From: Haloferula sp. BvORR071
Lineage (GTDB): Bacteria; Verrucomicrobiota; Verrucomicrobiia; Verrucomicrobiales; Akkermansiaceae
Length of the DNA: 64,000 bases
Assembly (NCBI RefSeq): GCF_000739615.1
Contig: NZ_BATP01000007.1
Location: 1-64,000 of the forward strand
Direction of reading: 5' to 3'
Position 1 is the first letter of the stretch, and every line of letters starts with the position of its first letter. Below the pieces are notes generated by a model, which saw only the letters and a program-made list of their open reading frames with translations, did no database searches and was not told where the DNA came from. This document shows, one piece after another, positions 42,885 through 51,073 of the stretch. The position numbers were made by a program, and so were the translations under genes.

Positions 42885-45440
42885 ATGAAAACCCTCGCGC
42901 CCCTCTTAGCTGCAGCTTTGTCCGGCATCGCCTTTGCTGGTATGCCTCCGGATTCAGGCAAGGTGCCCGAAGGTCTGGCACCTTCCGAATGGGCCGATAT
43001 CCACGCCGCCTATGAGGCCGCCCGGCATGCGCCGCGGCGTCAGGAAAGCGGCCATTTCCTCGCCCGCAATCCCGGCCAGCAATGGTCCGCGGAGTTCGAT
43101 GGCAAGGGGTTTGTCGTTACCCCCGACCTCGGCGCTTGGACCTGGGGCTTGGAATTGACCGGGTATGGGGAGCGCACCCTTCCATCCCCTTCCCAGCTTC
43201 GCCACGAAGGCGGAAAGATCACCTGCCAGCGGGATAGCAATCTCACCGAGTGGTTCATCAACGACAGCCGTGGCCTCGAACAAGGCTGGGACTTCCAACA
43301 GCGCCCCGAGCGCGCTGACCCGACCGCCCCGCTGCGCCTTCATCTAGCCATCCGTGGCAGTGTCCAAGCACAGGTTTCCGCCAGTGGCGACAGCGTTTCT
43401 TTCCAAGAGAAAGACGGCGACAGCACCTTGAGCTATGGTGGACTAAAGGCATGGGACGCGGACGGTAAGAAGCTCGCCGTCCGTTTCGAGCCAGCCGATG
43501 GGAAGGGCATCCGCATCGCGGTCGATGACCGGAGCGCCCGCTACCCGATCACCGTCGATCCGGTCGCCATTCAGCAAAGCAGCCTGCTTGGACCCGCCGG
43601 AATTGCCGTCTCCGGCGACACCGTGGTAGTCGGGGCCCGTGTCCTCACCCGCAGTGGCGGGGCTTGGGCCCAGCAGGCTTTGCTCGCTGGCAGCAATACC
43701 GCAGCAGATGACAGCTTCGGCAACGCGGTCGCGATCTCGGGTGACACGCTGGTGATCGCGGCTTTGAATGAAGACAGCGCCGCCACCGGCGTGAACGGCG
43801 ATCAGAACAACAACGATGCCACCAATTCCGGGGCTGTCTATGTCTTCACCCGCAGCGGATCGACATGGACCCAGCAGGCTTATCTCAAAGCCAGCAACAC
43901 CGGCGCGAATGACGCGTTTGGCACCTCTGTCGCAATCTCCGGCGACTCCATCGTAGTGGGTGCCTACGCTGAAGACAGCAATGCCACCAGCGTGAACGGG
44001 GACGGCAGCAATGATGCGGCGGCCAATTCTGGAGCCGCCTATGTCTTCGTCCGCAACGGCAACACCTGGACCCAAGAAGCCTACCTCAAGGCCAACAACG
44101 GCGTGGCAGGAGATGGCTTTGGCGGCGCGGTGGGAATCTCCGGCGACCACGTGGTGCTAGGTGCTTCCGCGAAGAACAACAGTGGCGGAGCCGCATTTAT
44201 GTTCAGCCGTAGCGGGACGACCTGGACGCAAGAGGCCTACTTCCCGGGCAGCTCCAACGGACACTTTTTCGGTGGCACCGTGGATATCTCCGGTGAAACG
44301 GTGGTGGTAGGGGCTCCCCGCGATAACTTCTACAACTGGGCGGGAGCTGCCTATATCTACGTCCGCAATGGCAGCACTTGGAGCCTGCAGGGTTATCTAA
44401 AGGGCAGCAATACGGAAGACCTCGACCAGTTCGGCTATTCCGTAGCGATCTCCGGCGACACCGTGGTGGTGGGAGCCAATTGGGAAGACAGCCGGGCCAC
44501 CGGCGCGAACGGCGATCAGTCGGACAACGTCGCGCTCGACTCCGGTGCCGCCTACATTTTCACCCGCAGCGGCACGACCTGGACCCAGCAGACCTATCTC
44601 AAGGCACCCTACACCCTGAACGGTAAGCAAGAGTTCGCCCGGAGAGTGGCGTTTTCAGACGGAGTGCTCGTCGCGGCAAGCTTGACCAACACCTTCGTCA
44701 CGGACTTTTTCACCTCGGGATCCGAGATCCATATCAAACAAGGGACTGCCGATGTCTTCAGCGGCGGGACGACGGCCTTCGGACCGATTGTGGAAAACAG
44801 CGGTTCCACGGAGCTGACCTTCACCTTGGCCAACCTGGCCGTGGACGACCTCCTGCTGACCGGCACTCCAAAGGTCGCCCTGAGCGGCAGCAGCGACTTC
44901 ACCCTCACCGCCCAGCCTAATAGCCCGATCGCCGGGTATGGGGCCAGCACCACGTTCAAGGTGCTCTTCACCCCCATCACCGGAGGTCTCAAGACGGCTT
45001 CCCTTGCGATTCCCAACAGTGATTCAGATGAAGGCCTCTTCACCATCAATCTGGCCGGGACCTCGCTGTCCTTCACGACCGACACGGATGGTGACGGCCT
45101 GAACGACGCCGCGGAATTCAACATGGCCAGCCTCAACTTCAACTGGCAGGTGGCGCAACCGGCCTTGGTAGACACCTACTTCGCCAATGCGGGCGGCACC
45201 GGGTTCGCGACCTTGGCACAAGTCCAGGCCCTCTATCCGGGGAAAACCTTGGTCGCCAGGAATCCAGCGAACGGCCGCTTCAAGGTGAGCACGCAATGGA
45301 AGAAATCCACCAACCTCGTCGATTTCTTCAACTTCCCGGCACCGGCGGATTCCGCGGTTTCGATTAGCCCTTCCGGGAAGATCGAGTTCGAATTCACAGC
45401 GCCGGAGAGGGCCGCTTTCTTCCGGATCGGGCAGCCGTAA
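42885..45440 (+). CDS. Secreted FG-GAP beta-propeller protein, paralogue 1
   Basis: An 851-aa protein with a signal peptide (MKTLAPLLAAALSGIAFA). Residues about 20-225 are an N-terminal domain shared by all three paralogues here (KITCQRDSNLTEWFINDSRG). Then come seven FG-GAP-type blades (about 230-610), each built on a core like FGxxVAISGDTVVVGA and YVFTRSGSTWTQQAYLKA. A choice-of-anchor-D-like beta-sandwich (about 630-725) follows, then a DTDGDGLNDAAEF calcium-loop-like motif and a conserved C-terminal tail with ISPSGKIEFEF. It is probably a cell-surface or secreted adhesion or recognition protein; the ligand is unknown. Confidence 0.85.
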   Translation: MKTLAPLLAAALSGIAFAGMPPDSGKVPEGLAPSEWADIHAAYEAARHAPRRQESGHFLARNPGQQWSAEFDGKGFVVTPDLGAWTWGLELTGYGERTLPSPSQLRHEGGKITCQRDSNLTEWFINDSRGLEQGWDFQQRPERADPTAPLRLHLAIRGSVQAQVSASGDSVSFQEKDGDSTLSYGGLKAWDADGKKLAVRFEPADGKGIRIAVDDRSARYPITVDPVAIQQSSLLGPAGIAVSGDTVVVGARVLTRSGGAWAQQALLAGSNTAADDSFGNAVAISGDTLVIAALNEDSAATGVNGDQNNNDATNSGAVYVFTRSGSTWTQQAYLKASNTGANDAFGTSVAISGDSIVVGAYAEDSNATSVNGDGSNDAAANSGAAYVFVRNGNTWTQEAYLKANNGVAGDGFGGAVGISGDHVVLGASAKNNSGGAAFMFSRSGTTWTQEAYFPGSSNGHFFGGTVDISGETVVVGAPRDNFYNWAGAAYIYVRNGSTWSLQGYLKGSNTEDLDQFGYSVAISGDTVVVGANWEDSRATGANGDQSDNVALDSGAAYIFTRSGTTWTQQTYLKAPYTLNGKQEFARRVAFSDGVLVAASLTNTFVTDFFTSGSEIHIKQGTADVFSGGTTAFGPIVENSGSTELTFTLANLAVDDLLLTGTPKVALSGSSDFTLTAQPNSPIAGYGASTTFKVLFTPITGGLKTASLAIPNSDSDEGLFTINLAGTSLSFTTDTDGDGLNDAAEFNMASLNFNWQVAQPALVDTYFANAGGTGFATLAQVQALYPGKTLVARNPANGRFKVSTQWKKSTNLVDFFNFPAPADSAVSISPSGKIEFEFTAPERAAFFRIGQP
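43580..44720 (+). repeat. Seven FG-GAP coding repeats, paralogue 1
   Basis: Repeating units of about 150-220 bases, each with a GGCGACACCGTGGTGGTGGG-like core and a TGGACCCAGCAGGCTTATCT-like end. They encode one blade each of the predicted beta-propeller. The same units recur in paralogue 2 at 46190-47460. Confidence 0.75.
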
Positions 45441-45492
45441 AACCAAGGTTCGAGACCCACCGCGTCCCCTTTTCCTTCATCCCTCACTCCCG

Positions 45493-48276
45493 ATGAAAAC
45501 CCTTCTCCTCCTTCTCTCCTCCGCCTGGTCGGGCTTGGCCCTCGCCGCAGCGCCAGCCGATCATGAGACTATACCAGAAGGCCTTGCTGCCTCCGATTGG
45601 GCCGGCATCCGTGCCGCCCACGATACCGCCCGGCATGCCGTGCAGCGTGAGGAAGGCGGGGGCGATCTCATCGCCCGCAATCCCGGCCAGCAGTGGTCCG
45701 CCGAGTTCGATGGCAAGGGCTTCACAATCACTCCGGATGAAGGCGCCTGGACCTGGGGCCTCGATCTAACAGGATATGGAAGCCGGACGCTTTCCGCGGC
45801 TACCTCCCCGCAGCTCCGCCACGAGGGCGGGAAGATCACCTGCCAGCGGGATGAGAATCTAACGGAATGGTTCATCAATGACAGCCGCGGGCTCGAGCAG
45901 GGCTGGGATATCAAGCTGCGTCCCGAGCGCGCCGATCCTTCCGCCCCGCTGCGGCTCCATCTCACAAGCCGAGGCGGCTTCCGCCCGCAGGTTTCCGCGA
46001 GTGGGGAGAGCGTCTCCTTCCAGCCTGAAGACGGCGGCAATGCCCTGACCTACCGAGGTCTCAAGGCTTGGGATGCCGAGGGCAAGGTGCTCGCGGTCCG
46101 TTTCGAGCAAGGCGGTGAGGACAGGATCCGCATCGCGGTAGATGATCAGAATGCCCGCTATCCCATCACCATCGACCCCGTCGTCCAGCAGGCTTACCTC
46201 AAGGCCAGCAACGCCGGAGATTCTGACCGGTTCGGTTTCTGCGTGGCGATCTCGGACGATACGGTAGTCGTGGGAGCCCCCTACGAAGGCAGTGCAGCCA
46301 CCGGTGTGAATGGCGATCAAACAAGCAACGCGGCCGGGGAGGCCGGTGCCGTCTATGTCTTCGTTCGCAATGGCAGCATCTGGACCCAGCAGGCTTACCT
46401 GAAGGCCAGCAACACCGAAGCCGGGGACCGCTTCGGTTGCTCGGTGGCAATCTCAGGCGATACCTTGGTCGTGGGCGCGCGCTGGGAAGACAGCGCTGCA
46501 ACCGGTGTGAACGGCGATCAATCGAACAACCTCGCGTCCGCTGCCGGTGCCGCTTACGTCTTTGTCCGCAGCGGGACGACCTGGACCCAGCAAGCCTATC
46601 TCAAGGCCAGCAACGCCACAGATAACGACAACTTCGGATGCTCGGTGGCGGTCTCCGGCGATACGCTGCTGGTAGGAGCTTTGTGGGAAAGCAGTGCGGC
46701 CACCGGCGTGAATGGCGACCAGGCAAGCACCGCTGCAAGTGGATCCGGTGCCGCTTACGTCTTCACCCGCGGCGGCACCACCTGGACCCAGCAAGCCTAT
46801 CTCAAAGCCAGCAACACCCAGGCAAGTGACTATTTCGGCATATCCACCGCAATTTCCGGCGATACAGCCGTCGTGGGAGCGGAGGAGGAAGATGGCAGCC
46901 TCCCCGGCGTGAACCCGAACCAAGCCGACAACCAACGCAGCGGTGCGGGGGCCGCCTACGTCTTCACCCGCAGCGGCGCGACATGGACCCAGCAGGCCTA
47001 TCTCAAGGCCAGCAATCCTGGCAACGATAACCTTTTTGGCAGGTCGGTCGCAATTGCGGGCGACACCTTGATCGTCGGAGCCAGAGGGGAGCGCAGCACC
47101 ACCACCGGCGTGAACAATCCTCCTGCGGGATATGGCAACGTCATCGGTGCCGCCTATATCTTCGCCCGCAACAGCGGATTGTGGACGCAGGAGGCCTACC
47201 TCAAGCCGCATATCAACACCGGGGTCGGATCTTTCGGCTCCGCCGTGGCAATCTCCGGCGACAAGGTGATCGTGGCGGCAATGAATGGCTCGCTCAGATC
47301 GGCCTATGTCTTCAGCCGCAGCGGCACAACTTGGACACAACTCGCCTACTTTCCTGGTGACGTCTCCAGTTCGACTGGCAACTACTACGACTTCCACGGT
47401 TGCGTCGGAATCGCCGGGGACACGGTGGTCGTCGGGGCCCATGAGGCCTCTAGTGCCAGCACCGGCGTGACACGGCTTGAGCCGCCACGCCTGAGCTCCA
47501 TTTATCAATCCGGTTCCGCGTTTATCACGCATCTCGACTACAATGGGCCGCTGCCTGCCGACCTCGCGGTCCGATTGGCCACCGCCCCCATCCTGCGTGG
47601 CGGCACAGCGGCCTTGGGTCCCGCGGTCACGGGCAGCTCGCGGGAGACCAGCTTCGAGATCGCGAGCACCGGGCCGGGAACCCTGGAACTGAGCGGCAGT
47701 CCGCGGGTGAGCGTCTCGGGCAGCAGCGAGTTCACCGTGAGCGCCCAGCCCGATCCCGGCACCCTGCCCGGCCCCAGTGGCAGCACCACCTTCAAGGTGC
47801 TCTTCACCCCCACCAGCGGCGGCACCAAGACGGCCGCCCTCTCCATCCCCACCAATGACGGATACAATTCCAACTTCATCCTCAATCTGACCGCCCCCGG
47901 CTTGTCGTTCGTCAACGACACGGATGGCGACGGCATGAGCGATGCCTCCGAATACAACATGCCGGGACTCAACTTCGACTGGCAGGTCAAGCAGACCGCG
48001 CTGGTCAACACCTACCTCACCAATGCGAACGGCGCGGGGCTCTATACTCCCTCGCAGGTCCAAGCCCTCCGGACCGGGACGCCGTCGATCGCCCGGAATC
48101 AGGCCAATGGCCGGGTGAAGCTGACGATGGACTGGAAGAAGGCGACCAATCTCAGCGACTTCTCCAACTTCCCCGCCCCGGCGGGCTCCTCTGTCGCGAT
48201 CAGTCCTAGCGGTGCCATCGAATTCGAATTCGCGGTTCCGGACAACGCGGCGCTCTTCAGGATCGACCAGGAGTGA
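45493..48276 (+). CDS. Secreted FG-GAP beta-propeller protein, paralogue 2
   Basis: A 927-aa protein with the same architecture as the gene 52 bases upstream. It has a signal peptide (MKTLLLLLSSAWSGLALAAA), a shared N-terminal domain (to about 230) and seven longer, more regular FG-GAP blades (about 235-660; VAISGDTLVVGARWEDSAAT is typical). A beta-sandwich of the choice-of-anchor type (about 690-800), DTDGDGMSDASEY, and the tail ending ISPSGAIEFEF follow. Blades are more alike within this protein than in paralogue 1, which suggests recent internal repeat amplification. Confidence 0.85.
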   Translation: MKTLLLLLSSAWSGLALAAAPADHETIPEGLAASDWAGIRAAHDTARHAVQREEGGGDLIARNPGQQWSAEFDGKGFTITPDEGAWTWGLDLTGYGSRTLSAATSPQLRHEGGKITCQRDENLTEWFINDSRGLEQGWDIKLRPERADPSAPLRLHLTSRGGFRPQVSASGESVSFQPEDGGNALTYRGLKAWDAEGKVLAVRFEQGGEDRIRIAVDDQNARYPITIDPVVQQAYLKASNAGDSDRFGFCVAISDDTVVVGAPYEGSAATGVNGDQTSNAAGEAGAVYVFVRNGSIWTQQAYLKASNTEAGDRFGCSVAISGDTLVVGARWEDSAATGVNGDQSNNLASAAGAAYVFVRSGTTWTQQAYLKASNATDNDNFGCSVAVSGDTLLVGALWESSAATGVNGDQASTAASGSGAAYVFTRGGTTWTQQAYLKASNTQASDYFGISTAISGDTAVVGAEEEDGSLPGVNPNQADNQRSGAGAAYVFTRSGATWTQQAYLKASNPGNDNLFGRSVAIAGDTLIVGARGERSTTTGVNNPPAGYGNVIGAAYIFARNSGLWTQEAYLKPHINTGVGSFGSAVAISGDKVIVAAMNGSLRSAYVFSRSGTTWTQLAYFPGDVSSSTGNYYDFHGCVGIAGDTVVVGAHEASSASTGVTRLEPPRLSSIYQSGSAFITHLDYNGPLPADLAVRLATAPILRGGTAALGPAVTGSSRETSFEIASTGPGTLELSGSPRVSVSGSSEFTVSAQPDPGTLPGPSGSTTFKVLFTPTSGGTKTAALSIPTNDGYNSNFILNLTAPGLSFVNDTDGDGMSDASEYNMPGLNFDWQVKQTALVNTYLTNANGAGLYTPSQVQALRTGTPSIARNQANGRVKLTMDWKKATNLSDFSNFPAPAGSSVAISPSGAIEFEFAVPDNAALFRIDQE
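46190..47460 (+). repeat. Seven FG-GAP coding repeats, paralogue 2
   Basis: Tandem units of about 190 bases. The first five are very similar at the DNA level (for example AGGCCAGCAACxCC and GTGAACGGCGATCAA cores), enough to recombine. The last two are more divergent. Confidence 0.75.
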
Positions 48277-48323
48277 AGCCCGAGGCTCAAGGCATCCGCC
48301 TTCCACCTTTTCCTCAAGCCGCG

Positions 48324-49198
48324 ATGAAAACCCTCGCTCCCCTCTTCGCCGCTCTGCCAGGCCTTGCCTTCGCCGCTGACCTTGGGACCGTTCCCAAAGA
48401 CCTCGCGCCTGCCGGGTTGGCCGATATCCGTACCACTTATGACGCCGCCCGGCATGCTCCGCAGCGTCAGGAAGACGGCGACTTCGTGGCCCGCAATCCC
48501 GGCCAACAATGGTCGGCTGAATTCGATGGCAGGGCTTCACGGTCATTCCCGATCACGGAGCCTGGACTTGGGGCTTGGATCTAAAAGGATATGGAGAGAC
48601 CTTACGCTGTCCGCAGCTTCCTCCTCACAGCTCCGCCACGAGGGCGGGAAAATCACCTGCCAGCGCGATGAGAACCTGACCGAGTGGTTCATCAACGACA
48701 GCCGGGGCCTGGAACAGGGCTGGGATATCCGGCAACGCCCGGAGCGGGCCGACCCGGCCGCTCCGCTGCTGCTCCGGCTGGCAACCCGCGGCAGTGTCCA
48801 CCCGCAGGTCTCCACCGGCGGGGACAGCATTTCCTTCCAAGACCAGGGCGGTGCCAGCGCGGTGACCTACGGCGGGCTCAAGGCATGGGATTCGAATGGC
48901 ACGATGCTCCCCGTCGGTTTCGAGCAGGCCGGGGAGAATGGCATCCGCATTGCCGTGGATGACCGGAGCGCCCGCTATCCTCCACGCCATCCGCCAGTCA
49001 GCCCCCGAGATCGACGTGGATCCAAGGAGCGGCCGGATCAAGCTGACGCCCCGCTGGGAAAAGGCCGCAGACATGATCAGCTTTTCCGTGTTCCCCGTTC
49101 CGGCAGGCTCCGACGTTTCGATCACGCCTTCCGGAGGCATCGAATTCGAATTCCCGTCTCCGGACAGCACGGCCTTCCTCAAGATCGAGCAGGACTAG
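48324..49198 (+). pseudogene. Broken third FG-GAP paralogue lacking the propeller
   Basis: It begins with an intact signal peptide (MKTLAPLFAALPGLAFA) and the shared N-terminal domain. A one-base deletion near 48531 (GATGGCAGGGC against GATGGCAAGGGC in paralogue 2) shifts the frame, and a second shift occurs near 48595. The N-terminal domain then continues in another frame to about 48980. There DDRSARYP is joined directly to sequence matching the C-terminal tail (NGRVKL / SGRIKL; ITPSGGIEFEF), in a third frame, to 49198. All seven blades and the beta-sandwich are gone. Three lesions make function very unlikely. Confidence 0.88.
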
Positions 49199-49204
49199 GC
49201 CTGG

Positions 49205-50437
49205 CTACTTCGAGGCCAGCCTTCTCACCCCATCCAGCGCCGCCTGGCTCACCGCCAGCTTGAAGTCCTTCCGATTGCGCGGGTGAATCTGTTTCACCGC
49301 GAGCGTCGCCTGGCCCTTGGCAGCCCAAGCCAGCCACACCGTGCCGACCGGTTTCTCCGGTGTGCCTCCGTCCGGTCCGGCGATGCCGGTGACGGCCACG
49401 GCGATATCCGCGCCGCTGACCCGCAAGGCACCTTCAGCCATCGCCCGGACGACCGGTTCGCTGACCGCACCGTGTTCATCCAGTATCTCCTGCGGCACAC
49501 CTAACAGATCGCGCTTGGCCTCGTTCGCATAGGTCACGAAGCCATGCGTGAAGACGGCACTGCTGCCGGGCACATCGGTAATCCGATTCGCGATCAGTCC
49601 GCCGGTGCAGCTCTCCGCCGTCGCAAGCTTCAGCCCTGCGCCGCTCATCAAGCGCACCACTGTTGCCTCCAAGCTCGATCCATCCTCGGAGAAAGTCTGC
49701 TTGGCAAAAGCCGCCAAGGTCACATCACGCCCCGCGGCAATCGCCGCTTCGTCGCCGATCAAGCGCACGTCCACCTCACCCACGCGGGCGCAGTATCCGA
49801 CCTCAAGGCCGGGGACCTCCGCGAGCTTGGCATCGATCTCCTCCTGGATATCGCTCTCCCCCACCCCGGTGATCTTGAGTTCCAGCATGCCCGGAGGATT
49901 TGCGAGACCCGCAAGCGCCACCAAGCGCGGCGCGACCTCGGCGCGGAACATCGGATAAAGCTCACGTGGCGGTCCCGGCAGCAGGAAGACGGCGCAGTTC
50001 GCCGCTCCATTCAGGCGCGGCGGGATGTAGATCCCCGGCGCGGTGCCATTCGGGTTCGGCAGCACGTCCGCTCCCACCGGCACCTGGGCCTGCTTGCGGT
50101 TCGACTCCGCCATCACCTTGTTCCGCGCGGCGAAGAAGGCCTCCAGCGAACGCACCGCGGCCTCGTCCTCAATCAGCTCGATGCCAAGAACCTCGCAAAC
50201 GCATTCGCGCGTCAGGTCATCGCTGGTCGGCCCGAGGCCGCCGGTGATGATCAATACATCGGCGCGGACCACGGATTCGCGGATCGCCTGCGTGATCGCA
50301 TCGCCATCCGGCACCGTGGTCAGGCGCTGGATGCGCATGCCCAGTTTGAAAAGCTCCTCCCCGAACCACTTGCCGTGGGTGTTCAGAACCTTGCCGAGCA
50401 GAAGCTCGGTGCCCGTGGTCAGGATCTCAATGCGCAC
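49205..50437 (-). CDS. cinA: CinA-family protein (nicotinamide-nucleotide amidase)
   Basis: A 410-aa two-domain protein. The N-terminal MoCF-like domain (EILTTGTELLLGKVLNTHG; ITGGLGPTSDDLT) is followed by a CinA C-terminal amidohydrolase domain at about 255-410, with the catalytic Ser/Lys region TAESCTGGLIANRITDVPGS and VTGIAGPDGGTPEKPVGTVW. Full-length CinA can remove ADP-ribose-type damage and deamidate NMN in pyridine-nucleotide recycling. rsfS lies 57 bases upstream on the same strand. It converges on the broken FG-GAP gene. Confidence 0.94.
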   Translation of the reverse strand: MRIEILTTGTELLLGKVLNTHGKWFGEELFKLGMRIQRLTTVPDGDAITQAIRESVVRADVLIITGGLGPTSDDLTRECVCEVLGIELIEDEAAVRSLEAFFAARNKVMAESNRKQAQVPVGADVLPNPNGTAPGIYIPPRLNGAANCAVFLLPGPPRELYPMFRAEVAPRLVALAGLANPPGMLELKITGVGESDIQEEIDAKLAEVPGLEVGYCARVGEVDVRLIGDEAAIAAGRDVTLAAFAKQTFSEDGSSLEATVVRLMSGAGLKLATAESCTGGLIANRITDVPGSSAVFTHGFVTYANEAKRDLLGVPQEILDEHGAVSEPVVRAMAEGALRVSGADIAVAVTGIAGPDGGTPEKPVGTVWLAWAAKGQATLAVKQIHPRNRKDFKLAVSQAALDGVRRLASK

Positions 50438-50494
50438 GCACGAGACAGAAGGCGGGAAGGCCCCGGACGCAAGAGCGGACTCAAACCGGCCGCG

Positions 50495-50848
50495 TCAGCC
50501 TTTCCACTCGATTTCCTTCGCGTCGGCCCAGAGGTCTTCCAGACCGTAGTAGTCGCGCAGTTCCTCGTGCATCACGTGCACCATCACGTCGATGTAGTCG
50601 AGCACCACCCACTTGGTGTCGGCGTTACCCTCGGCATTCGCCGGGCGGGCACCGTACTGCTCCTCCACGTTGCCGCGGATATCACGCAAGATCGCGCGCA
50701 GGTGGGGCATGGACGAGCCGGAGCAGACGATCATGAAATCGGTCAGATTCGAGAGCCCGCGGAGGTCCCAGACACGGATCTTCTCCGCTTGGATTTCGTC
50801 CGCTGCCTTTGCGCAAGCCTTTGCCAATTCCAGTCCTTGGATCGCCAT
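50495..50848 (-). CDS. rsfS: Ribosomal silencing factor RsfS (Iojap family)
   Basis: RsfS binds uL14 on the large ribosomal subunit and blocks subunit joining under starvation. The start is set at ATG 50848 (MAIQGLELAK), giving 117 aa, the family size, with GGGAAA just upstream. A TTG at 50914 would add a basic 22-residue tail. Family features are KIRVWDLRGLSNLTDFMIVC, SGSSMPHLRAI and WVVLDYIDVMVHVM with DYYGLEDLW at the end. Confidence 0.93.
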   Translation of the reverse strand: MAIQGLELAKACAKAADEIQAEKIRVWDLRGLSNLTDFMIVCSGSSMPHLRAILRDIRGNVEEQYGARPANAEGNADTKWVVLDYIDVMVHVMHEELRDYYGLEDLWADAKEIEWKG

Positions 50849-51073
50849 ATCTTTCCCGTCCGGGGCGCGGAGCCTAGCGTGCCTGCGGCGCTTGGCCAAT
50901 TCATTTTCGATCAATGCCGAATGAAGAATTTTCGAATGCCGGATGAAGTGACGGCCAGTTCGGAAACCCCCTCCCCACCGTCACAAACCCTTCGCTACCC
51001 GGGATTTGTGAATTTGCTGTGAGGTCAGCAGGGAGTTGTTCCCCTCTCCCACGGGCTTCCCTATACCCCGAGC

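Noticed and set aside
43443-44150. Minus-strand open frame opposite FG-GAP paralogue 1
   Set aside because: Same reason as for paralogue 2: antisense of the repeat units.
43580-47460. Repeats in the FG-GAP genes as a CRISPR-like or tandem DNA array
   Set aside because: The units are in frame, vary in length and encode propeller blades. There are no constant repeats with unique spacers of equal length.
46453-48546. 697-codon minus-strand open frame opposite FG-GAP paralogue 2
   Set aside because: It arises from the repeated coding units on the other strand. Its Gly/Arg-rich repeats mirror the FG-GAP periodicity and have no start or family of their own.
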